From an uncultured Oscillospiraceae bacterium (GTDB lineage: Bacteria; Bacillota; Clostridia; Oscillospirales; Oscillospiraceae), in assembly GCA_905234855.1 (NCBI GenBank), contig CAJOIU010000004.1:1-64000 (forward strand): a DNA stretch of 64,000 nucleotides, read 5' to 3'. Shown here piece after piece: positions 26,094 through 34,469 of the stretch (position 1 is the first letter of the stretch; each line of letters begins with the position of its first letter). Below the pieces are notes generated by a model. That model worked only from the letters and a program-made list of their open reading frames with translations, was not told the origin of the DNA and ran no database searches. A program made the translations under genes and the position numbers.

Positions 26094-26585
26094 TTAACCG
26101 TTCTGGCGGCTCTTCAGATAGGCAAGAAGCCCGCCGTGAGAGATGATGTTGTTGATGAACGCGGGGAACGCGACCGCTTGAAATTTCGCGCCGGTCGTCT
26201 CGTCGGTGATCGCACCGGTATCGTAATCAACGGATACGGTGTCGCCGTTTCGGATGGCCTCGGCGGCCTCCGGGCATTCGAGGATGGGAAAGCCGATGTT
26301 GATGGCGTTGCGGTAAAAGATGCGGGCGAAGCTCGCCGCAATGACGCACTCCACGCCGCTGGCTTGGATGGCGATGGGGGCGTGCTCCCGGGAGGAGCCG
26401 CAGCCGAAGTTCCAGCCGCCGACCATGATATCGCCCTTTTTGACCGTTGGGGCGAACGCCGCGTCGATATCCTCCATGCAGTGCTTTGCCAGCTCCTCCG
26501 GGGAGGGCGCGTTCAGATACCGGGCGGGGATGATGACGTCGGTGTCGACGTTATCGCCGTATTTGAAAACCTTTCCTGTTACCAT
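26094..26585 (-). CDS. leuD: 3-isopropylmalate dehydratase small subunit
   Basis: This 163-residue subunit is of the short archaeal/clostridial type rather than the about 200-residue E. coli form. It has [35 protein letters not shown] and [11 protein letters not shown]. It joins LeuC to isomerise isopropylmalate. A strong AAGGAGG precedes the start. It lies 12 bp after leuC. Confidence 0.95.
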   Translation of the reverse strand: MVTGKVFKYGDNVDTDVIIPARYLNAPSPEELAKHCMEDIDAAFAPTVKKGDIMVGGWNFGCGSSREHAPIAIQASGVECVIAASFARIFYRNAINIGFPILECPEAAEAIRNGDTVSVDYDTGAITDETTGAKFQAVAFPAFINNIISHGGLLAYLKSRQNG

Positions 26586-26597
26586 GACGAATCCTCC

Positions 26598-27860
26598 TTA
26601 ATCAAGATCGGCGGGGGAGGCCAGCGCGCCTTTCACGGCGCTGGCCGCGGCCACGGCGGGGGAGGCGAGGATGACCTCGCTCTCGGTATGACCCATGCGC
26701 CCGACGAAGTTGCGGTTCGTGGTGGCGACGGCGCGCTCGCCCTCGGCCATGCAGCCCATATGCCCGCCGAGGCAGGGACCGCAGGTGGGCGTGGAGAAGG
26801 CGCAGCCGGCATCAAGAAAGATCTCCGTCAGGCCCTCCCTGAGGCATTGGCGGCTGACCTCCTGCGTGGCGGGGATCACGATGCAGCGAACGCCGTCCGC
26901 GACCCTGTGTCCCTGGAGGATCGACGCTGCGACGCGCATATCGGAGATGCGCCCGTTCGTGCATGAACCGATGACCACCTGATCGACCGGCATCCCGCGC
27001 ACCTCGCTGACGGTGCGGGTATTCGACGGAAGGTGCGGCAGCGAAACGGTGGGCTCGAGCCTGCTGAGATCGATGACGACCTCGGACTCGTATTCCGCGT
27101 CCGCGTCGGCCTCATACGCCGTCCACGGGCGACTCATGCGGCCGGTAACGTATTCGACGGTCTTTTCGTCTACGGGGAATATGCCGTTCTTTGCTCCGGC
27201 CTCAATGGCCATGTTCGCGATGGTGAAACGGTCGTCCATGGAGAGCGCCTTGACGCCCTCGCCGGAGAATTCGAGGGATTTATACAGCGCGCCATCTACG
27301 CCGATCCGGCCGATGAGGTGAAGGATCACGTCCTTGCCGCTGACATAGGGCGGCAGCGTGCCGGTGAGGGTCACGCGGATGGCGGGGGGGACCTTGAACC
27401 AGTTCTCGCCGACGGCCATGCCCGCGGCCATATCCGTGGAGCCGACGCCGGTGGAGAAGGCGCCGAGCGCGCCGTAGGTGCAGGTGTGGCTGTCCGCGCC
27501 GATGACGCAGTCGCCGGGGCCGACAAGACCCTTTTCCGGCAGCAGCGCATGCTCGATGCCGACCTGCCCCACATCGTAGAGGTGGGTAATACCGAACCGA
27601 TGGGCAAATTCCCGGGCGGTCTTGCAGAGCTGCGCAGATTTGATATCCTTGCAGGGGGTGTAGTGGTCGAGGACGATGGCGATCCTGTCCTTGTCAAAGA
27701 TGCCGGTGAAGCCTGCTTGGTCGAACACCGAGACGGCAACGGGTGTGGTCACATCGTTGCCGAGGACGAGATCGAGCTTTGCCTCGATGAGGTCGCCCGC
27801 CTTCACGCTGGGAAGTCCGGCGTGCGTGGCGAGGATCTTCTGGGTCATGGTCATGCCCAT
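26598..27860 (-). CDS. leuC: 3-isopropylmalate dehydratase large subunit
   Basis: This 420-residue aconitase-family subunit matches the short LeuC/HacA type that pairs with a short LeuD. Iron-sulfur ligands are in [12 protein letters not shown] and [32 protein letters not shown] is a family signature. The start MGMTMTQK at 27860 has GGAGG 9 nt upstream, which overlaps the leuA stop. The gap to leuA is 4 bp. Confidence 0.95.
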   Translation of the reverse strand: MGMTMTQKILATHAGLPSVKAGDLIEAKLDLVLGNDVTTPVAVSVFDQAGFTGIFDKDRIAIVLDHYTPCKDIKSAQLCKTAREFAHRFGITHLYDVGQVGIEHALLPEKGLVGPGDCVIGADSHTCTYGALGAFSTGVGSTDMAAGMAVGENWFKVPPAIRVTLTGTLPPYVSGKDVILHLIGRIGVDGALYKSLEFSGEGVKALSMDDRFTIANMAIEAGAKNGIFPVDEKTVEYVTGRMSRPWTAYEADADAEYESEVVIDLSRLEPTVSLPHLPSNTRTVSEVRGMPVDQVVIGSCTNGRISDMRVAASILQGHRVADGVRCIVIPATQEVSRQCLREGLTEIFLDAGCAFSTPTCGPCLGGHMGCMAEGERAVATTNRNFVGRMGHTESEVILASPAVAAASAVKGALASPADLD

Positions 27861-27864
27861 GCGG

Positions 27865-29394
27865 TCAAACCTCCTTTTTTGTGGCGGCGCAGAGCTTGTT
27901 CACGGCGCTGATATAGGCCACAATGGAGGCCTCGATCACGTCGGTGGAAAGTCCCTTGCCGGTGTATGTCCTGCCGCCGGCGACGAGCTTCACAGTGACG
28001 TCGCCCAGCGTGTCCTTGCCCTCGGAAATGGAGTGGATGTTGTAGATATCGAAGGTATGCTCCACGGGCTTCACGATCTTGTCGATGGCGTTGAAGGCCG
28101 CGTCAATGGGGCCGTCACCGAGGCATACGTCCTCAAACTTTTCGCCGTTCTTTTCAAGGCTGACGGTGCAGGTGGCGGTGGTGAAGTTGGAGGTGTGAAC
28201 GGCAAACCAGTCGAGCTTGTAGCCGTTCTGCACATCCACGTCCGCCACGGCGCGATGCTCCGCAATGGCTTCCAAGTCGGCGTCGGTCACGGTCTTTTTC
28301 TTATCACACAAAACCTTGAATTCCTCAAAGCAGGCCACGAGCTCCTCCTTGGAGAGGGTGTAGCCGAGCTGCCGCAGCCGATCCTCCACGGCGTGCTTGC
28401 CGGAGTGCTTGCCGAGGACGATATTGTTCGTCTGGATACCGAGGGATTCAGGTGTGAGGATCTCGTAGGTCTGCTTATTGGCCAGCACGCCGTGCTGATG
28501 GATGCCCGCCTCATGGGCAAAAGCGTTGCGGCCGACGATGGGCTTGTTGAGCGGTGCGCTCTGGCCGATGATGTTGTATACGGTACGGCTGGCGCGGGAG
28601 ATCTGCGTCGTGTCGATGCGGGCGGAAAAGGGATACACCGTGGGGCGGGTGTGCATGGCCATGACGACCTCCTCCAGCGCGGTATTTCCCGCCCGCTCGC
28701 CGAGACCGTTCACAGTGCATTCGATCTGCCGCGCGCCGCCCAGAACGCCCGCGAGGGAGTTTGCTGTGGCGAGGCCGAGATCGTTGTGGCAATGGACGGA
28801 GAAAATGGCCTTGTCGCTGTCGGGAACGTTTTTGCGCAGGTACTCGATGAGCTCCCGCATCTCGGCCGGGGTGGTATAGCCCACGGTGTCGGGGATGTTC
28901 ACAGTGGTGGCGCCGGCGCGGATGGCGGCGTCCACGATCTTCACGAGGAAATCCCAGTCGCTGCGGGTGGCGTCCTCGGCGGAAAACTCGATGTTCGAGC
29001 AGTATTTCTTTGCATGGGCGGTCATGGAGGAAACGGAGGCAAGAACCTCTTCCGGCGTCATTTTGAGCTTAAACTCCATGTGCAGGGGGCTCGTGGCGAT
29101 GAAAAGATGGATGCGGGGATCTGCGGCCATTTTCACCGCCTCCCATGCCGTGTCGATGTCCTTGACGTTTGCCCGAGCCAGTGAGGCCACGGAGCAGTCC
29201 CGCACCGTTTTGGCGATGGTGCTGACGGACTCGAAGTCGCCGGGGGAGGAGATGGCGAAGCCTGCCTCAATGACGTCGACCTTCATCTTTTCCAAGCATT
29301 TGGCGACCTCGATCTTTTCCTTGAGGTTCATGGAGCAGCCGGGAGACTGCTCGCCGTCGCGGAGGGTGGTGTCGAAAATTACGATCTGATCCAT
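27865..29394 (-). CDS. leuA: 2-isopropylmalate synthase
   Basis: This 509-residue enzyme joins acetyl-CoA and 2-oxoisovalerate. The N-terminal [16 protein letters not shown] carries the metal-binding Asp, [16 protein letters not shown] and NGLGERAGN are the substrate and metal motifs, and the C-terminal 130 residues form the leucine-binding regulatory domain ([19 protein letters not shown]). AAGGAA lies 13 nt upstream, which is not ideal. It is the first enzyme gene of the block and is preceded by a leader peptide and attenuator. Confidence 0.96.
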   Translation of the reverse strand: MDQIVIFDTTLRDGEQSPGCSMNLKEKIEVAKCLEKMKVDVIEAGFAISSPGDFESVSTIAKTVRDCSVASLARANVKDIDTAWEAVKMAADPRIHLFIATSPLHMEFKLKMTPEEVLASVSSMTAHAKKYCSNIEFSAEDATRSDWDFLVKIVDAAIRAGATTVNIPDTVGYTTPAEMRELIEYLRKNVPDSDKAIFSVHCHNDLGLATANSLAGVLGGARQIECTVNGLGERAGNTALEEVVMAMHTRPTVYPFSARIDTTQISRASRTVYNIIGQSAPLNKPIVGRNAFAHEAGIHQHGVLANKQTYEILTPESLGIQTNNIVLGKHSGKHAVEDRLRQLGYTLSKEELVACFEEFKVLCDKKKTVTDADLEAIAEHRAVADVDVQNGYKLDWFAVHTSNFTTATCTVSLEKNGEKFEDVCLGDGPIDAAFNAIDKIVKPVEHTFDIYNIHSISEGKDTLGDVTVKLVAGGRTYTGKGLSTDVIEASIVAYISAVNKLCAATKKEV

Positions 29395-29465
29395 TTGGCT
29401 GATACCGTTCCTTTCCGTCCTTGGATGGTTTTTTCTGTATGATCGCAGGCCATCGGCGTTGATAT

Positions 29466-29502
29466 GAAAAAACCGTATGGCCCGAAAAGTCAGACCATAC
29501 GG
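29466..29502 (-). terminator. Attenuator terminator of the leu-ilv operon
   Basis: On the minus strand CCGTATGGTC and GGCCATACGG form a stem closing the 10-nt loop TGACTTTTCG, followed by TTTTTTC. It lies 70 bp upstream of leuA and downstream of the leader peptide. Confidence 0.9.
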
Positions 29503-29574
29503 TGTGATCCTGCCTGCTTTGCCGATATCGTTACCGGCGTTTTCAGCATCCCGTGCTCAGAGCATGACTTTTCG
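29483..29574 (-). promoter_or_regulatory. Antiterminator pairing: leader ORF segment with terminator loop
   Basis: The 10 bases CGAAAAGTCA inside the leader ORF (29574-29565) are an exact reverse complement of the terminator loop TGACTTTTCG (29492-29483). Pairing would compete with the terminator. The segment spans leader codons 25-28, so a ribosome stalled at the Leu/Ile codons would leave it free. Confidence 0.7.
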
Positions 29575-29647
29575 CGCTATTATCACGACCCCACAGTCGA
29601 ATAATAACGCTAAGTAGAAGGATAATGCTCACAAAAGCGAAAACCAC
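29543..29647 (-). CDS. Branched-chain amino acid leader peptide
   Basis: This is a 34-codon ORF starting with GTG (29647), with GAGGT 6 nt upstream, translated MVFAFVSIILLLSVIIRLWG and onward to RDNSAKSHALSTGC. Eleven of its first 18 residues are Val, Ile or Leu, including IILLL and VII. It lies about 25 nt after the predicted transcription start and before an intrinsic terminator. By analogy with ilv and leu leaders, shortage of charged Leu or Ile tRNA would stall the ribosome in this stretch and prevent termination. The fit of promoter, ribosome binding site, codon content and terminator is strong, though such leaders are less common than T-boxes in clostridia. Confidence 0.85.
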   Translation of the reverse strand: MVFAFVSIILLLSVIIRLWGRDNSAKSHALSTGC

Positions 29648-29678
29648 GGTGCTACCTCGTCTTGCAGTAGTTGAAAAG

Positions 29679-29707
29679 ACTTTATCACATCACATCGAAG
29701 CTGTCAA
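29679..29707 (-). promoter_or_regulatory. Promoter of the leu-ilv operon
   Basis: On the minus strand a perfect TTGACA (29707-29702), a 17-bp spacer and TAAAGT (29684-29679). The predicted start of transcription is near 29672. Confidence 0.8.
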
Positions 29708-29754
29708 GTATTTTCATTATAATATGTATGTTAAAGAATACACATTGTTCGGTC

Positions 29755-29783
29755 TGTGCAAACAGCGAAAGAAGTGCTATAAT
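29755..29783 (+). promoter_or_regulatory. Promoter of the DUF554 gene
   Basis: TGTGCA (29755-29760), a 17-bp spacer and an extended -10 TGCTATAAT (TATAAT 29778-29783). Confidence 0.6.
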
Positions 29784-29821
29784 AGCACCCGTTGAGAAAG
29801 AGAAGGGATCAGATTCATACG

Positions 29822-30601
29822 ATGTGGAAATATTTCGGCGTTTTTTGTAATGTGCTGACCGTTCTGCTGGGCGGGTCGCTGGGGCTTTTGCTCCGTGCTC
29901 GGGCGAAGCGGGCGGCGGCCGCCCCAACGGGGGGCGCTTCTGCGCTTCCGCCGCGGGAGAAGCTGCCGGAGGTGATGATGGTCTGCCTCGGCTTTTGCAC
30001 CATATTCGCCGCCGCCTCGGGACTCATGGGTGTGGAGGACGGCGTGCAGGCGCTGATCTGCGTGGGATCGATGGCGGTCGGCGTCCTCATCGGATGGGCG
30101 CTGCGGATCGACGACCGGCTGAATCGGTTGGGCGATACTTTTTTGGAACGGTTTGCCAAGGACGGAGCCTCCGGACGGAGTAATCCTGCCGAGGGTGTGG
30201 TGACGGCGACCCTGCTGTTCTGCATCGGCTCCATGACGTTTCTCGGCTCCTTCGAGAGCGCGGCCAATCCCGCCGGAGCGCTCGACTTGAACTGCCACAC
30301 GACGCTGCTTATCAAATCCATGCTGGATTTCGTCTCTTCCACCTGCCTGGCCGTGACGTTCGGCGCATCGGTGCTGGCCTCCGCCGCATGTGTGCTGGTG
30401 TTTCAAGGACTGCTCGTTCTGCTGGCCTCGTCGATCCAGCCGTTTCTGGAGCAGATTGCCGTCATGCCGATCATCGGCTGCGTAGGGTCGCTGATCCTGC
30501 TGGCGATCGCCCTCAATCTGCTTGGCATCAAAAAGATCAAGACCGCGGACTATCTTCCGGCGCTGTTTCTGCCGATCCTCATTTGCTGGCTGATCTCCTG
30601 A
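29822..30601 (+). CDS. DUF554 family membrane protein (YdfK-like)
   Basis: This 259-residue integral membrane protein has about seven hydrophobic segments. The start at 29822 (MWKYFGVFCNVLTVLLGGSL) fits the family's N-terminal G-x-x-x-N...GG pattern; an upstream TTG in frame at 29792 is less likely. Conserved family pieces are VMMVCLGFCTIFAAASGLMG, GRSNPAEGVVTATLLFCIGSMTFLGSFES and KSMLDFVSSTCLAVTFGASV. Its function is unknown; it is often described as a possible small-solute transporter. It is transcribed away from the leu-ilv operon and stands alone. Confidence 0.85.
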   Translation: MWKYFGVFCNVLTVLLGGSLGLLLRARAKRAAAAPTGGASALPPREKLPEVMMVCLGFCTIFAAASGLMGVEDGVQALICVGSMAVGVLIGWALRIDDRLNRLGDTFLERFAKDGASGRSNPAEGVVTATLLFCIGSMTFLGSFESAANPAGALDLNCHTTLLIKSMLDFVSSTCLAVTFGASVLASAACVLVFQGLLVLLASSIQPFLEQIAVMPIIGCVGSLILLAIALNLLGIKKIKTADYLPALFLPILICWLIS

Positions 30602-30638
30602 AATCTTCGGGAAAAAGAGGAAAAGTGCGGATTTGCGG

Positions 30639-30668
30639 TTGAAGTTCCCGCGGGAATGTGATTTAATA
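30639..30668 (+). promoter_or_regulatory. Promoter with a 12-bp palindrome in its spacer
   Basis: TTGAAG (30639-30644), an 18-bp spacer and TTAATA (30663-30668). The spacer begins with the perfect palindrome TTCCCGCGGGAA (30645-30656), which looks like an operator. Confidence 0.5.
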
Positions 30669-30720
30669 TAAGTTGTTCAAATTCTTTATGTATTTCTGAT
30701 CCGAAACAGGAGTGTACGAT

Positions 30721-31584
30721 ATGGGCAGAGTTGACGGAAAACGCATTAAAAACGAGGTGCCGATGTATCTGCTGGCGCCCCAGTTCATGACCCAGCGGAA
30801 CGACGCGATGAACATGACGACGGTGGACATCCCCATCGAGCCGCTGCGCAAGTATATGAATGCCAAGCGCAAGGAAGGGCATCACATCAGCCATATGGCA
30901 CTCATCATGTGCGCCTATGCGCATCTGGTGGGGGAGTATCCCTCCATCAACCGATTCATCGCCAACAAGCGCGTGTATGAGCATAACGACTTCTCCGTGG
31001 CGCTGGTGGTGCTGCGTCCCGGCAACACCGGCAACGACGATACCATGGCGAAGCTCTATTTCACGCCGGAGGACACCATTTTTGACGTGCAGCGGAAGAT
31101 CGACGAATACATTGAGGTGAACACCACCGGCGCGGATGAGGACAGCAACGCGCTGGATAAGTGGATGGGCATCCTCTGCTCGCTGGGCGGTCTGCTGGAT
31201 TTTGCGGGCTGGCTGCTGCGGCTCCTCGACCGGCATGGCTGGCTGCCGCGGGCGCTGGTGGACGCCAGTCCCTTCCACGCGAGCCTGCTCATCACGAACC
31301 TCGCCAGCATCCGCACGAACCATATCTATCACCATGTCTATAATTTCGGCACTACCTCCGTCTCCATCGCCATGGGCAACATGCGCGAGGTGCCGAAGCG
31401 CGGGCGTGACGGAGGCGTGGAGCTGGTGCGCTGTATCCCCCTCGGCGTCGTGATGGACGAGCGCATCGCCTCCGGCCATTATCTGGCGCTGGCCTTCGCC
31501 CGCATGAAGGATATGCTGGCTCACCCTGAGCAGCTCGAGCAGCCCGGCACGCGCGTCGCTGCGCTTCAGGGGCAGGGACGATAA
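30721..31584 (+). CDS. Stand-alone 2-oxoacid dehydrogenase acyltransferase-like protein
   Basis: This 287-residue protein resembles the CAT-like catalytic domain of E2 acyltransferases but has no lipoyl or peripheral-subunit-binding domain. The region after the middle (SLLITNLASIRTNHIYHHVYNFGTTSVSIAMG) and the C-terminal helix (ALAFARMKDMLAHPEQLEQPG) fit the family. The usual catalytic DHRxxDG is DERIASG here, so the active-site His is replaced by Glu and the acid by Ser. It may therefore be a non-catalytic or altered homologue, perhaps a ligand-binding protein. The start MGRVDGKRI has AGGAG 8 nt upstream. It is a single-gene unit with its own promoter and terminator. Confidence 0.75.
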   Translation: MGRVDGKRIKNEVPMYLLAPQFMTQRNDAMNMTTVDIPIEPLRKYMNAKRKEGHHISHMALIMCAYAHLVGEYPSINRFIANKRVYEHNDFSVALVVLRPGNTGNDDTMAKLYFTPEDTIFDVQRKIDEYIEVNTTGADEDSNALDKWMGILCSLGGLLDFAGWLLRLLDRHGWLPRALVDASPFHASLLITNLASIRTNHIYHHVYNFGTTSVSIAMGNMREVPKRGRDGGVELVRCIPLGVVMDERIASGHYLALAFARMKDMLAHPEQLEQPGTRVAALQGQGR

Positions 31585-31593
31585 CAAATAAAA

Positions 31594-31629
31594 AGATATC
31601 GCCGGAGACTGCGCGCCTCCGGCGATATC
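31594..31629. terminator. Bidirectional intrinsic terminator
   Basis: A perfect stem GATATCGCCGGAG/CTCCGGCGATATC separates two convergent genes, with A/T-rich flanks on both sides (AAATAAAA and TTATTT). Confidence 0.8.
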
Positions 31630-32163
31630 TTATTTGCCTTCCACATAATCGAGCAGCGCCTCCGGCGCGGAAAAAACGCCGAGACATGTCCACAGATCCC
31701 GGGTAATGAAGGACTGAGCCTCCATCTTCCGCAGAAATACCAGCAGCTCGTCGTAGTAACCGCCGATGCTAAAGATCGCCACGGGCTTATTGTGCCGTGC
31801 CAGCGAGCGCAGCGTCAGCACCTCGAAGAACTCGTCCAGCGTGCCGATGCCTCCGGGCGCGATGATGAAGCCGTCGGAGCGATCCTCCATGATGCCCTTT
31901 CGCTCGTCCATCGTCTCGGTGAAGATCAGCTCGTCGCAGTCCGTCAGGACGCCGGGCTGATCGAAAAACCTCGGCGCAACGCCGACGATGCGGCCGCCAT
32001 GCCGCCGCATCCCCCGGGCTGCCGCGCCCATCATGCCGGTTGCTCCGCCGCCGAATACGAGGGTATGACCCCGCTGTGCCATGGCCTCGCCCAGCGCCTC
32101 GGTTTGTTTTATGTAAACCTTTGGCACGGTATCGCTTGCCGCGCCGAACAGACAGAGATTCAT
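31630..32163 (-). CDS. LOG family protein (nucleoside 5'-monophosphate phosphoribohydrolase type)
   Basis: This 177-residue Rossmann-fold protein has the LOG signature PGGIGTLDEFFE and an upstream GGGATGMMGAAARG phosphate loop. Family members release a nucleobase from nucleoside monophosphates; in plants and some bacteria this activates cytokinins, while in most bacteria the physiological role is unclear. The start is 32163 with a GGAGG 7 nt upstream; the same frame continues upstream into the neighbouring gene but lacks a ribosome binding site. It lies 14 bp after the nitroreductase and is probably co-transcribed. Confidence 0.88.
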   Translation of the reverse strand: MNLCLFGAASDTVPKVYIKQTEALGEAMAQRGHTLVFGGGATGMMGAAARGMRRHGGRIVGVAPRFFDQPGVLTDCDELIFTETMDERKGIMEDRSDGFIIAPGGIGTLDEFFEVLTLRSLARHNKPVAIFSIGGYYDELLVFLRKMEAQSFITRDLWTCLGVFSAPEALLDYVEGK

Positions 32164-32177
32164 GGGGATTCCTCCTG

Positions 32178-32939
32178 TTATACCCAGAAGATATCCGGCT
32201 CCGGGCGGGTGGGGATGTTGGGGAAGCGCACGCCGTCGGGGATGCCCACCATCATGCAGCATTGCATCGAGCAGCCGTCGGGGATGCCCAGCATGGCCTT
32301 CAGCTCCGGGCAATGTCCCGTGATCTGGCGAAGATACCCGCCCCAGCAGGTGCCGAGGCCACGGCTTACGAGCAGCAGCTCCGCCGTCTCCATGGCGATA
32401 GCGGCGTCCACGCAGGGATTCAGGCAGTCGTCCGGGGACCAGCCGATGAGGATGACCGGGGCGTTGCCGGTGAGCAGGTCGAACCCCTTGGCCGCAAACC
32501 GCACCAGCTCCGGCGCTTCGCCGGTTTCCTCGCAATGACGCAGGGCGAGCTCCCGCACGGCGGCGGTGCGCTCCATGCCGTAGACCACCGTCCAGCGGTT
32601 GGCGTGCTGGTTTTTGCCGCTGGGGGCATAGCCCGCCCGCTGCAGCGCCCATTCGATGATTGCCCGATCCGGCGCTTCGGTTTTGAATCGCCGCACCGAG
32701 CGGCGCGAAACGATCACGCGCTCCAGCGCATCCTCCGGCGGATCAATGATCGCCGGCGCGCCGTTATCCAAAACCGCCTGCCGCGGGCAGACGGCGGCGC
32801 ATTGTAGGCAGCCCATGCAGGCGCCCCGACCCGTGGCGGCCGGGCCTTCGTCCGTCATACGCAGATGCCCCATGGAGCAGGTCTTTACGCATTTCCCGCA
32901 GCGGACACAGCGTTCGCGGTCAAATGTTATGTTAACCAT
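32178..32939 (-). CDS. Ferredoxin-nitroreductase fusion
   Basis: This 253-residue protein has an N-terminal 2[4Fe-4S] ferredoxin domain (CVRCGKCVKTC and CMGCLQCAAVCP) and a C-terminal FMN nitroreductase domain beginning SRRSVRRFK. The FMN motif RSVRRF, the APSGKNQHANRW segment and GLGTCWGGYLRQ are typical. It would receive electrons through its own clusters and reduce nitro compounds, quinones or an unknown substrate. Its promoter (TTGCAA, 17 bp, TATAAT) is divergent from the peptidase gene. Confidence 0.9.
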   Translation of the reverse strand: MVNITFDRERCVRCGKCVKTCSMGHLRMTDEGPAATGRGACMGCLQCAAVCPRQAVLDNGAPAIIDPPEDALERVIVSRRSVRRFKTEAPDRAIIEWALQRAGYAPSGKNQHANRWTVVYGMERTAAVRELALRHCEETGEAPELVRFAAKGFDLLTGNAPVILIGWSPDDCLNPCVDAAIAMETAELLLVSRGLGTCWGGYLRQITGHCPELKAMLGIPDGCSMQCCMMVGIPDGVRFPNIPTRPEPDIFWV

Positions 32940-32980
32940 AGCAAACAGTTCTCCCTTTGTTTTGCAGACACGATGGAAAT

Positions 32981-33009
32981 ATTATAGCAAAGCTGGCATT
33001 TATTTGCAA
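32981..33009 (-). promoter_or_regulatory. Promoter of the nitroreductase-LOG unit
   Basis: On the minus strand TTGCAA (33009-33004), a 17-bp spacer and extended -10 TGCTATAAT (TATAAT 32986-32981). Confidence 0.75.
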
Positions 33010-33022
33010 ATACTGGTACAAT
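32994..33022 (+). promoter_or_regulatory. Overlapping promoter of the M20 peptidase
   Basis: TGGCAT (32994-32999), a 17-bp spacer and extended -10 TGGTACAAT (TACAAT 33017-33022). It overlaps the divergent nitroreductase promoter, so the two may compete. Confidence 0.5.
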
Positions 33023-33053
33023 AGGAAAAAACAATGGCAGGAGGCAGAAACGT

Positions 33054-34460
33054 ATGGGATATAAGCAGCAGATCACGGACTGGATGCAGGCGCACAGGGA
33101 AGAACTGATCGAGGATCTGAAGCGGCTTTGCCGCATTCGCAGCGTGATGGGCGAGGCGCGGGAGAACGCGCCCTACGGCGAGGGTCCCGCCAAGGCGCTG
33201 GCGGAGGCCATGGAGCTTTGCGCTGGCTATGGCTTTGCGGTGGAAAACCACGGCTGGCGGGTGATGACCGCCGACCTCGGCGCTCCGGAAGGGCGAGCTC
33301 TCGATATGCTTGCGCATCTCGACGTGGTGGGCGAGGGAGACGGCTGGGACACCGATCCCTATGAGCCGACGATCAAGGATGACGGGTATATCTATGGCCG
33401 CGGCGTATCGGACGATAAGGGTGGCGCGGTGGCGGCGCTGTATGGCATGCGATGCGTGAAGGAGCTGGGGCTTCCGCTGAAGCGCGGCTGCCGGCTCATC
33501 CTCGGCACGGATGAGGAGTCCGGCTCCAGTGATATCGAATATTACTACAAGCGCGAAAAGCCCGCGCCGAATACCTTCTCGCCGGACGCAGAATTTCCCG
33601 TATGCAACGCGGAGAAGGGTATGTATCGCCTGCGCTTCCGCAAGAGCTGGGCGGAGGAAACGGCGCTGCCCCGGGTGGCGTCGCTCTCCGGCGGCTTCCG
33701 GGTGAACGTGGTGCCGACGGAGGCCGGCGCCGTGATCGCAGGGATGGAGCCGATGCACCTCATGGCGGGCGCTGCGCCGCTCTGTGCGGAGCTGGGAGCC
33801 TCGTGCCGGGTGGAGGAAACGCCCGAGGGCGCCCGGCTCACTGTGGTAGGCAAGGGCTGCCATGCCGCCTCGCCGGAGCTGGGCTTAAACGGCAATACCG
33901 TGCTGATCCGCGTTTTGACCGAGCTGCCGTTGGCGGAATGCGCCTCCACCCGGGCGCTGCGGGAGCTCGACCGTCTGCTGCCCCACGGCGACTTCTTGGG
34001 CAAGGCTCTCGGTATCGCCCAGAAGGACGCGCCTACGGGGGAGCTCACCTGCTCCTTCACCCAGATCGACTTCACCGAAACAGGACTGGAGGGGATTTGT
34101 GACTGCCGCGTGCCCCTGTGCGCCACGGCGGAAAACTGTAAGGACGTGGCGGACGCGGCGCTGTCGGCCTGCGGCTTCGAGACGGCGGGCATGATGATCC
34201 CGCCTCACTATACGCCGGAGGATTCGGCGTTTATCCGCACGCTGCTTGCATGCTATGAGGATTTCACCGGCCGGAAGGGCGAGTGCTATTCCATGGGCGG
34301 CGGGACGTATGTCCACGATATCCCCGGGGGCGTGGCCTTCGGCATCGGGATGCCGGGGGTGGACGTGCGGATGCACGGCGCGAACGAGCGCTATCCCGTA
34401 GAGGATCTATTCACCTCGGCGATGATTTTTGCTGCCTCCATCGCGGCTCTCTGCGGCTGA
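33054..34460 (+). CDS. M20 family dipeptidase (PepV/Sapep-like)
   Basis: This 468-residue zinc peptidase has the M20 signatures DMLAHLDVVGEGDGW with the first metal His and Asp, YGRGVSDDKGGAVAALYGM, and the catalytic/bridging DEESGSSD. A late SMGGGTYVHDIPGGVAFG provides the last metal His, and the family-specific lid domain lies between about 190 and 330. PepV-like enzymes cleave dipeptides with broad specificity. The ribosome binding site AGGAGG is 8-9 nt from the ATG. It precedes the CCA enzyme by 9 bp and is probably co-transcribed with it. Confidence 0.93.
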   Translation: MGYKQQITDWMQAHREELIEDLKRLCRIRSVMGEARENAPYGEGPAKALAEAMELCAGYGFAVENHGWRVMTADLGAPEGRALDMLAHLDVVGEGDGWDTDPYEPTIKDDGYIYGRGVSDDKGGAVAALYGMRCVKELGLPLKRGCRLILGTDEESGSSDIEYYYKREKPAPNTFSPDAEFPVCNAEKGMYRLRFRKSWAEETALPRVASLSGGFRVNVVPTEAGAVIAGMEPMHLMAGAAPLCAELGASCRVEETPEGARLTVVGKGCHAASPELGLNGNTVLIRVLTELPLAECASTRALRELDRLLPHGDFLGKALGIAQKDAPTGELTCSFTQIDFTETGLEGICDCRVPLCATAENCKDVADAALSACGFETAGMMIPPHYTPEDSAFIRTLLACYEDFTGRKGECYSMGGGTYVHDIPGGVAFGIGMPGVDVRMHGANERYPVEDLFTSAMIFAASIAALCG

Positions 34461-34469
34461 AGCGTCGGA

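Noticed and set aside
23934-26966. A 1010-codon plus-strand frame opposite ilvB, leuB, leuD and leuC
   Set aside because: Shadow frame across four conserved enzymes; length alone is not evidence in GC-rich DNA.
29640-29660. T-box riboswitch, suggested by GAGGTAGCACCGTGG upstream of leuA
   Set aside because: It only superficially resembles the T-box core. It lies at the 5' end, 25 nt from the predicted transcript start, and overlaps a ribosome binding site and GTG start. There is no room for Stem I, and it is far from the terminator.
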